64,000 nucleotides of DNA, from assembly GCA_019054805.1 (NCBI GenBank), contig JAHQIY010000007.1, positions 1,989,501-2,053,500 of the forward strand, read 5' to 3'. Shown here piece after piece: positions 33,960-44,300 of the stretch; positions within the stretch are counted from its first letter, which is position 1; each line of letters opens with the position of its first letter. This DNA is from Brachionus manjavacas. Its lineage: Eukaryota; Rotifera; Eurotatoria; Ploima; Brachionidae. Made by a program: the position numbers and the translations under genes. Below the pieces are notes generated by a model that saw nothing but the letters and a program-made list of their open reading frames with translations, was not told where the DNA came from and did no database searches.

Positions 33960-35722
33960 GGACTTAAAAAAAGTTTCTTTCTGAAGGTTAAATAATAGAG
34001 TAAACCTCAGTGGAGTCAAATAATGTTCAGGGATGAAATGAAAAATGAGGGAGACACAATAAAAAACCGAATTAGAAGTAAGCGTTTTATGGGGATCCTC
34101 CTTTTTATCGTTTTTAAGAAGGCTTTTGATACCATTGACTCGCCCCTGTTCTTAGTAAGGTTAAAACATATAATTTTTCCAATATTGCCCTTGTTTTAAC
34201 ACAAATCTATTTCGAAAAAAAGAAAACAAGTCGTGAAAATTGATGATTGCATGACAGATCCGTTGGAAACCAAGCTTAATGTACCACAGGGGAATGTCTT
34301 AGGTTCTTTACTTTTTTTTATTTTCATAAATTATATTGTCAACTACCAAAAAGACTTTATTGTTAAACTATTGACTCATGATACAACTATTATGCAAGTG
34401 TATCCCAATTGAGATCATCTCATGTTCAGTTTAAATGAATCAATCAAAAAACTATTACTTTCTAGTAAGTTTAATAGAATTAAGGTTAACTGGAATAAAA
34501 CCAAAATCATGCTCGCAACAGATAAACGTGGTATGGACCTTTAAAATTTGAAAGGAATTACATTAAAGTTGTTGATTGTTTCAAATTGCTAGCCATTACA
34601 AATGATAAAAAGCTTACATTCTTGAAGTATGTATCCGACCTTTTTTACTTACCCAATAAAGTAAGGATACAATTTTTTAAAACATTCATAATACTGTATT
34701 TTTACTATTGTTTGTGATCATCCATTTACACTGACGAACACTGCAGAAATTAGCAAATTCTTATTACTATTGGGTTCATAAATTACTTAAACTTAATGTA
34801 TCAGTTATTAAAACTGAAGATTTAAATAAGTTAAACATTGAGATGGGTAAGTATACTGGTACTGTTCGTTCTAACGACGATATTAATAGTATCCAAACCG
34901 ACTTAGACGCATAAAGTTCATGGGCAAATCGGGAATGGTCTTCAATTTTAAAAAATGTAAATTAATGAAAATGGGTAATAGTAATTACTCAACCAATTAG
35001 TTTTGAAATGAGCGATTACCTAAAAAACAGGTTTGTTTTGGATGAAATTGTGTAGTTGTTAAGTAAAATATCCTAAATCGAAAGGAACAAATCAATAAAG
35101 CTTGTTCCAACTGGCTTTATTAATTTGTAGCAATAAAGCCAGTTAGAACAAGCAGCATTCCAGCTGCGAAGGACTTTTAGAACGTGGACAAATGCTCGAA
35201 TGTTAAAGTTGCTGTTCACAACATTTGCAAGACCTCATCTTGAATTTGTCGCAGCGGTTTGGAACTCTCTAAATAAAAAGGAAAACAAAAAATAGAAAAA
35301 GTACAAAAAAGAGCACTAAGAATGGTTCCTCAGAAGAAAGATCTAAATAAAGCTGAACGGCTCCTATATTTAAGCCTTAGTTCTCTGGAAGAAAGAAGTA
35401 AAGGGAAGATATGATTCAAATGTTTAAAAGTTATAAAAATTTTAATAAAATTGACCTCTCTTCAATGAGCATAAGATGTAATAGGAATTATGCGCAAAAT
35501 CTGGGGCCTGCAATTACAGTTTTACAGAGAAGAAGAGCGAGTAAACGTTTAAAGAAAGAGTTTGCTAGAAATTTAAAGGTGCGCGAAAAATTCTTTATGA
35601 ACAGAGTTGCAGACGATTGGAACAAGCTTGATAATGAAGCAATTGAAGCAAAGACTATAAATGGTTTTAAAGGGGGTTGTGAAGTTCATTTCAATTCGAT
35701 AGTTTCGAAAAAACTTGAATAA
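33960..35722 (+). mobile_element. Decayed LINE with RT and C-terminal region
   Basis: RT blocks: FKKAFDTIDSPLFLVRL (34110), NVPQGNVLGSLLFFIF (34270); the expected FADD box reads LLTHDTTIM. Thumb-like SNDDINSIQTDLDA lies near 34880. The end region reads FARPHLEFVAAVWNSLNKKE (35225), VQKRALRMVPQKKDLNKAER, then an open frame 35411-35722 (FMNRVADDWNKLDNEAIEAK, INGFKGGCEVHF). Many stops and frame changes; possibly two merged copies. Confidence 0.75.
35100..35153. repeat. 22-bp near-perfect hairpin inside LINE
   Basis: Arms 35100-35121 and 35132-35153 are complementary at 21 of 22 positions (core AACTGGCTTTATT / AATAAAGCCAGTT), with a 10-nt loop. It lies between RT and C-terminal parts of the LINE at 33960-35722. 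Confidence 0.8.
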
Positions 35723-36010
35723 CTTTATTACTTAAAGAGATAATTTAGTTCTGTAAAATGCTTAATGGTTAAACAACTTTGCTTAATCCGAAAATACATG
35801 TCTGCAAAAATTCTGCACATGATTAGAATACTTTGCAAAATGCAGAAAATTGTAGAGTATTTTGCAGACTCATTTTACTGTATTGAGCAAATTTCCTTAT
35901 TAATAAGCATTTTACTTAACTAAATTATCTCTTATAGTAAAAAAGTTATTCAAGTTTTTTCTAATTGAAACGATCGAATTGAAATGAAGCTCACAACACT
36001 GTTTTAAAGC
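35665..36010. repeat. Imperfect inverted repeat of LINE C-termini
   Basis: About 100 bp ending the plus-strand LINE (35665-35770) recur inverted at 35905-36010. Shared stretches include AACTAAATTATCTCT, GTTATTCAAGTTTTTTC and ATCGAATTGAAATGAA. The 135 bp between them has its own TCTGCAAAA / TTTTGCAGA inverted pair (35790-35885). Confidence 0.75.
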
Positions 36011-36019
36011 GAGGTTCGA

Positions 36020-36115
36020 CCAGTATACTTGTCATATAAAGCTACCATAGCGAAAGGAATTACTTTATTTCTCTCAAATACGCTCAGTAAGTTATTTAAC
36101 TTACCGTAGCTCAAC

Positions 36116-36149
<34 letters not shown>

Positions 36150-36230
36150 TTAATAATAATAATAATAAAAGTAATAATAATAATAATAATAATAAAAGTA
36201 ATAATAATAATAATAATAATAGTAATAATC
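36020..36230 (+). repeat. LINE 3' tail and (TAA)n microsatellite
   Basis: AGCTACCATAGCG (about 36039) is followed by roughly 100 bp of TAA triplets with a few AAAGTAA interruptions (36113-36225). This is the long tail of the LINE family that also ends at 14797 and 806. Confidence 0.8.
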
Positions 36231-36405
36231 TTGAATCTTATCAGCATAGACAAATTAGGAGAATTCAACACTTTGCATTCAAGATCTATAACAATATGTT
36301 TACACCGCTTTACATTCCATCAAAAGGCAAGTTTAATGATCATATGGAGAATAGTTTTTATTCACTTTTTAAATTTATATCAAACAAAAAATTATTTTTG
36401 AAATA
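36231..36405 (+). mobile_element. LINE C-terminal fragment
   Basis: ESYQHRQIRRIQHFAFKIYN, then TPLYIPSKGKFNDHMENSFY and SLFKFISNKKLFLK before a stop. The KGKFNDxMExxF block recurs in the minus-strand fragment at 62707-62990. Confidence 0.6.
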
Positions 36406-38324
36406 AATTTTTAGGAAAGCCAAGCTTTCATCTTTCAATTTGTCTTTTCATTTTTAATCATAAAGCAGCTAATAATTTAGCTACCTCAGACTTCGCTTCT
36501 CATTCCTTAAAAAAAAAATTTAAATTTAGTACATTTTAATTTTTTGTTTACGACATTCAATTTTAGTTCATTATCGAATTTTCCTCATTTTCATCATCCG
36601 AATTTAATAGATTGCTTGAACAATTCTTTTTTTTGTACTTTTTTTTAATTTCAGTAAAATTTTGGTGATTTAATCAAAAGAAAGAATAGTTTGCATTTAT
36701 ATATTTAATTCATAATATGAATTAACATATGAATTTTTTTCCTAATTTGATTATAAATGAAAAATTCAAATTTTAATGAAAAATGGATTATGTTGAGTTA
36801 ATTTTTAATTAATTATTGATAAAAATAAAAGAAAGTTTAAAATTAATTTTATTTTAAAATTCAAGAAAAAACATTCATTAAAAATTTAAAATTTATATAA
36901 GTTAATTAACTTGTTGCCAAGATAATAGAATATTTTAAATCGGATAATGTAAAGAATAAGGTGTGAATAAAAAAAGCACGTCAATTAAAGGATGGCATCA
37001 TATTTGTAAAAATTTATCAGCATGGCAAAAAAGTTGTTGGTTCGGATTTTGAATTTTTGCTCTGGCGAAATTGGACATCAATTTGGATGGTTTTTTATAA
37101 TACTTTAAATATAAGCAAGAATCACTGTTTTGTAATGTTGAGTTAACGTGCATCTAATTGAATAAAATTTTGAAAAAAAGGAATGATTTCAACCAAAAAA
37201 AATAAAAATTATCATATATCAAAAAATATCCCTCGAACAAAATTCACCTCATAACAAATTTAAAAGATGTTCCAATAATTTTAACGATGAAAAAAGAACA
37301 AAATTTAAAAAAAAATAATTAAACTGTCATCTTTATGAATCGCTCGATTTTCGCTTTTTTTAATTTGAAAGTGAATCATATTTACAATTACATGTTAGAC
37401 TGTTTTTGACTCCTTTAATCAAAAAATTTTCAAATACCTTCCATCACTTAAAATAAATAAAATTACAAAAAATTAAAACAAAAATTTAATTAAGACTCAT
37501 GGTAAAGCAAAACCTGTTATGTTTAGCGTTTAGGAAATATTTTATTTGAGCTTTAAATTGTAATAAAAGAATAAAGATTTCCTATACAGCCAAAGCTTTT
37601 AAAAATCAATCGACATGTCTCGGTCAGTTAAACAAAAGAAGGGCCGGATTGTACAGCTTTGTATATATTTTGATAAATTTTAAAAATTTCCGGTTCTCCG
37701 TATGTCAATAATACCTCTTAGCCAAAATGAGCTATTGATGAACAAAATTAGAGCGTGGTTTTAACACAAAGTGCAACAAAGCTCAGAAGCTTTAATGAAA
37801 AAAGTGACAAACATTTTTTATTGCATTAAGAATTTTAATTTTAAATATTATGAAAAAGTGATGTGTTTCCCTATTGAAATAAAATTAATTTTGTGCAAAA
37901 TGTTCAAAAACAAAAAGTGTTAAGAGCATGTACATTAAAAGAGCACAATTCATTAGAATAGCCTTAAAAATATCAATAAACAGATCAGTCAAGCTAAAAG
38001 CCATTTTTTTCTTAAAAAATTTTATTTGTTTAACATTTTTCTAAAGAATTTTTTCTAAAAAATATACATTAACATTTGGATTTAAAAAACAATTTGAAAA
38101 GAGATCAAATTTTTAAATGTTCACAAAATTGCTTTAAGCTCCACTGTTCCGAGTAAAACTTCATATTGAAATTTTCTTTTAGCAATAAAAATTTTTTATT
38201 ACTCGATAGAGAAATCTTGCCATATTCTCTCTATAATTACTCTTCTATTTTATTAAGTAGAGGACCTTTTACTTTTTTATTACTGACGAGGAAATGTAGG
38301 TGAAAAAAGCTTACCATTATTTAG
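36406..38324. other. Intergenic DNA and muscleblind 3' untranslated region
   Basis: No coding sequence seen. The right part must contain the 3' UTR of the minus-strand muscleblind gene; the exact poly(A) site cannot be set. A GTAAGC donor-like sequence lies just after the stop codon (about 38312-38317, minus strand), so a 3' UTR intron or an alternative last exon is possible. Confidence 0.5.
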
Positions 38325-41300
38325 CTACATTCTCGGCATTCCCGGCTGATGGCCAGTGTCTTAAACAAAAAAATCAATTTTTCATAAAAAAATTGCCAAA
38401 TTTGGTAAAATTTACATGGCAAGGATATGTATGGTGCGTATTGCAACGGAAAGTTTATTGCTTGCGAATAATTTAAAGCAGGAGAGACCGGTTGTTGAGC
38501 TAAAGCAAAGTGCTGAAAATTAGCTTGGCCTGAGTTGAATGATTGAAACACCGGCAATCCAGTTTTGATATCAGCAATGGCAGTTCGTTTAACTTGAGTC
38601 CCAGATTGTGTCAGTGGCGTGGTTCCATTTTGCTGCATAACAGAAAATATAATTCAATTCGAATTTATTTTTTTAAATATTTCGCTTTTTTTAGACAAAT
38701 TAAAAACATTGTTTGAAGAATTTCGTTAAAAAAAGTGTTATACAAAGCTCAGTGTTAGACAAAAGGTTAAAAGGAAGAACACAAAAAGCTTGCTCAAGAG
38801 TTCAGAACATCAAGCATTTAAATGAAAGTCTAAGCGTTTCTTTAGCTTAAAAGGTAAAAAAATTTATTTCGCTCTCAAACGAAAAAATTTTTGTCATATT
38901 GTAAAATTTAGTGAATATATTTAAAGCAAAATATTTAAAATTAAATGACAAAAAATTTAAGAATCATATACCACAGGGATAAAGTCTTGTTCAACGGCGT
39001 CATGCGTTCTCTTTTTTCCTGGCACAACATCAACTTGATTAGCATTAACAGCAGCATTAACAGCCGTAGCAGATGCACTAGCAGTCTATCATTTATTATA
39101 TATATTGTTTATTTTATATTTTTTAAATTAGCTTTATTTTAAATACGAAGGACTCAAGTGGTGAAACTAAAGCCACAAAAGCATTTCTAGTTTTTAACGA
39201 CATCGAAGGATCACAATTAACTTAACTAACAACCTGGTAAAGGATCATTTTAAAATAAATAGATTTTAAACTGATCCTTGTAATGTCGTGCTAGCTTTGA
39301 CATTTTTTTTCATGGAAGCATCATAGCTCAGACTTAAGAATTTCAAATTTCTAACAGTTTGTTAATAAAAGTATTTAGAGAAGTGTTTAGATCAAGATTT
39401 CCCTTAAAAATTATCAACAAAATTTACCTTGTTCACATCACTGGTTTGTGCCTTTAAACAAAGAATAAATTAGCTTATTTGGTTTAAAATTTTTTACATT
39501 TTTTACATTTTCTTCGGTTGATGAACTGGTTTTGTTGCTTGACATTGGAGTATTGGGCGCCCTTTGATAAACTTGGTGATACACTTGATATTGAGGTAAC
39601 ATATATGCCTGGCCATTATCTAACGCATATGGTATTTGATGATCATTATGTTCCTGATGCGTCTTTAATTAATTTAACATGAATTTTTACCCTTTTGTTC
39701 AATGAACTTGATTAGCGATCTGGTAAATTTTGCCAATCTTGAACTTATTGAAACAATTTATGTTTCTAATTTGAAAATTCATTCAAAAATCTTATCACTT
39801 TGAAAATTTAATCTTTTCATTTTAGATTTTATTTTAATAGTATTATGAGAAATCTATTTAAATTAATTAAAAAATTAATCAAAAATACAAACGCTAAACA
39901 TTCAATAAACTAGTTTTAGTAGCCAGACTTATCAAACCTTCTTGATACCCTCTCTGTTAATAGATTTATAAGGGATGTTTAAAACAATGAACTCCTGTTC
40001 AATAATTCACCAAAAAAAATGAAAATTTAATCTCACTAATCGGTTTACATTTTTTAACTAGGTAAAAAATTCAGGTAGGTGAACAGTAGTTCTTCGTTTT
40101 GATCAGCCTCAAATTTTTATATTGAATAATTCATTTAAATTAATAAACAAAATTAAAAGCATATCTGTCATATCTTTTTTTCGTTAGATTACAATTTAAT
40201 TTAAAATTAGAATTTTAAAATTTGATTTAAATTATATCCGAAAATGATTTTTACTTATCAGGTCAAATATTTTTCTCGAAGAGAGGACTTAGTACTTGGA
40301 CGACAAGAATATTCAAAAATATAATTTAAATCAAATTACAGTTTTTAAATTTTCTTAAGTGCTCACTTTACAAATTTTAAAAATGAACTTCAATTTAAAA
40401 TCATAATAAATTATATTTTTGAATATTCTTGTCTACTAACTACTTTTGATTTATTATGATATTAGATCTATAGCAATAATTTTTTATGATATATTTAATA
40501 AAATTTATCAAAATCTTTTAAATTTGGTATAAATTAATTTTTTAATTAAATAAAAAAATTCTCAAAAAAAAAGAAAAGAAAAACAATTTAATTGAATTTT
40601 ATCTTTAGATGTGATATTCATTAAAGTTTAAATTCTAATCTTTAATAAAAGGTTAAAACATAGCATAAGTTTAAAATGTATTTGAAAAAAATAGAAAATT
40701 TTTACCCAACAATCGCAAAAATACAAATCAGATAATATCTTCAAAGAAATTTAATAATTCTTAATCTTGAATTCTGGGAAAAAAATGTAATGAGTCTATT
40801 TGATTAATTAATCAAATATCTATAAAAGCATAATAAATCAAATAAATAATTCAATAAAATTGTTTCCTCTAGAAAATACTTATTTTATATGATTAATTAT
40901 TTGTTGATAAAAAAATTGCTTGAACAAATTTTTATTCAACTCTAAATTATCATCAAAATTAATAATCTGTTAATTTTATTAAAAAAAAATTTAATTTTAT
41001 GTCTAAAATGACTTAATATAAAAAAAATATGTTTTTAGCAGTTAAGTCTTGAGATCGGCTATTTTAAAATATCATGATAAGAATCTTTTTAAGATCTGTT
41101 TCATTTTATCTTAAAATCTTTTATATAGCGATGATTGATCTACCTTAGAGTCATACCCTAGTTCAAGTGGCATTTAAATTTAAACCAGATTTAGAAAATT
41201 ATTCAACAACAACAGCTTTCGGCTACAAAATGAGCTTAATATTATTTATCTTAGTGAATAATTTTGATTTTGTTAATTGATGCTATTTTTTTAGATCCCT

Positions 41301-44300
41301 TAAAAATTAAAAAAAAATACAAGCTATACAATACAAAACATTTAAACTAAACTATTGACTAAAAGTGCTAGAATATCTATAGCAAAAAGCAAATGAACAA
41401 AAAGCGTTCGAGGTTAAATTAGTAAAGCTAATCTAAAACAAATATTTCAAGGACAATAGGTTGTTATTGAACACATTTGCAAAATATTCATGAGTCCTAC
41501 CAAATTTGTAGTTGCAGCATTTTCTGTATTAGAAGCAAGAGCAGCAGATAAATGAAGTGTACTATTACTATTTGCGTTTGGTAAACTTATTGCATTATCG
41601 GCTAAATTGACTAAATTGGGGCTAATACCTGGTATTGGTGTGGATGGTTTGTAGTTAAATTTTGCCGGGATAAAATTTACATTTTTCGGATTTGACCGAA
41701 TAAAGGGTGTTTGTCCGAGACGGAATGCATATTGATTAAGGCCTAGAAAGGGTTGTTGGATCATGTTGAGTCCATTAGCGTTTATGGCTGCATTTAGAGC
41801 GGCCACTTGTGCATTGTTAGTTATCTTCTGCTTTTTTAATTGGGCCACAAGGTGTTCAGGTGGATGAAAATACTTGCAGGTTTCTCGCGAGCATTTTCCC
41901 TTTATGAAGTCAACACAAACTATTACCAGCGAGTTCTCGGCATCAATGGGACAATTAGGGGCGGGATGAGCGTGTTGGCACTCGGAGGCTGGTTTTAGGC
42001 AATTTCCGCTTTGAAAATCTTTGCATATCTGAACATTTTCAAAGCATAATGTTATAGGAAGCAAGCAATATAAGCAATTTTAAATAAAACACAAACACAA
42101 TGGATTGGATTTAAAAGAAAAAATAAAACAACTAAGTTTTAATATTTTAAAAATAAAAATAATAATAATAAAAGGTGCAGATTCGTTAAGTCGTGAGCTT
42201 GGCTTGGGGACACAAGCTGAAGACTTAATTCTAAAAAAAAAGCGTTAGAATTTCGCGCTTCTAAAACATCTACAACTAAGAGAATACAACTTCCGTGTGG
42301 GTACAAAAGGTAAAATAGACACAAAACATGCATTAATTGATCTAAAAAAATATTTTCTTTTCAAACCTTATAGAGTCCTAATTGCGGCTGCTACCTTGAC
42401 TTATTGAAAAAATACAAAACGGTATTTACCATTAAGCGGTCAGTCCTTTGTTGCGGAGCAAGCAGGCCATTGGCAGTAGCTGCAGCTGCTCCGGGCGACA
42501 AATTCGAGCCTGGTCCAACTTGATGCAAAAGTGCAGACTGATCAAAAAATGCACCTTGCTGTCCTAAATTGATGTGTTGACCGGCTATCATTGGCATAAG
42601 GGTTGGTTGCCCATTTGGATTTAGCTGGAGTGCTGAATAAGCCTTTAATTTTTCATTTAGCAAAATTTTTTTGTAATAAATTTTTTTTACTAATCCAGAA
42701 TTGGCCAAAGTTGGTATCAAGTTTGCTCCAGCTGGATTGCCGTGTAATTGACCAGTAGCACTCTGATATGTAGCATACTGGGCTAATTGTGGATTCGCGG
42801 CCAGCATAGACGGATTCACGGCTGAATTTATTGGCTGCTGATTGTGCTGTTGCATCATTGCCAAAGCGACCTGTCTCAAGACTAAATTGTTTTTGCCGTT
42901 TTGCAATAATTGGTCTTTTAAATGTTGTGGAGGATGTAGGTATTTACAAGGTGGCTCTTTTCGTGTGCATTTACCCTATAAAAAAATGAAAAATTAAAAT
43001 ATACTAGCTAGTGGTACGAACAAAATTTTAGCTCTAAAAAATTTTAATGAAACTTGAACAAAGAAATTTATGTTTTATTTTTTTTTAAGATAAGATAAGG
43101 AGGTTTTTGTTCAAGTGACGAGAACAAGTGATAAGATAACGTGCTATGAAATTTTAGTTTCTAAGAAAAAATTGTCAACTGCAATATATTTTATGTATAT
43201 TTTTAAAATATATTGCTTTATTGTCCCAATAGTTAGCTTAATAGGTAGAAAATTTATTTATTTTATAAACGAAAACAATCTCAAAATTTTGGAACGCTCG
43301 CTATTATAAAAATAAATTAAAAATTGTTATTTCTAATAAAATAAATAACAATTTTCTCGAAAATATTTGGCCAAGTATACCCCAAATGCTTTTGTTCAGT
43401 GCATAAATTACCAAGCTTCAATGAAGCATGACACTATTTGGTAATGAAAAGTAGCACCAGGCATAAATTTCAATTCATAAATTATGAAACTTGAAATTTT
43501 CAAAATCCATGAGAGCACATTTATCTTTCTTAGATGTCTTGGCACTGTAAATAAAGTAGATATTTTTTATCTTAACATTGAACTAATTTTCGAAATTGGT
43601 CATGTGAAACTATTGATATTAACCAAACTATAAAATTTAGTTCAAGTTTAATTATTTTTCAATTTATCCTCATTGATTTCTAATTAATTTCTAAAAGAGA
43701 ATAGATCATTAAGATAACTACAGCCTTGGTTGTCCTCTTTTTCGTCCATAAATTTCATTGTATCAAAGCTTTTAAAGCATTTTGCCTTCAAGTAATTTTT
43801 CTCTTTAAAAGCTGTCTTTTTTTTTAAAAAAAAAGCTATAAAGTGATGAAACCGAAAAAGCCAGCTAATAATTAGCACAAAAATTTTTAAATTGTACGTA
43901 AATTTTAAGCGTAAACGCAACTTGCTTATAAAAAAGGTGCTTTTTTGTAATGCCTGATTCACAATAGCAACAAAATCATTAGCTTTCCACTAAATTTACT
44001 CACTTAATCATCGTTTGTTTTAAAGAAGGCTTAAATAAGCGCTTTATGATTTTTTTATTTAAAAAAAACGATAAGATTTAGTGTTGCTAAACAAATCGAA
44101 ATCGATTGAAAATTTAAATTTTTTTTAATATTAAAATAATAAAAATTTGGAAACTTGTATTTAAAATTCATTTTTAATTTAGAAATGAAGTATAAAATCT
44201 TTCACTATTTTCAAATCAAATCTATTTTTAAAAATGACTAGATACTAGCACTGTTAAAAAATTAAAATTTCGAAACTTTAACGAAATAAAAAATATTGAC

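Noticed and set aside
36113..36225. CRISPR-like regular repeat
   Set aside because: It is a TAA microsatellite tail of a LINE, without spacers.
43684..43962. Minus-strand frame of 92 codons in muscleblind intron 1
   Set aside because: Lys/Phe/Leu composition typical of translated AT-rich DNA; no splice logic.
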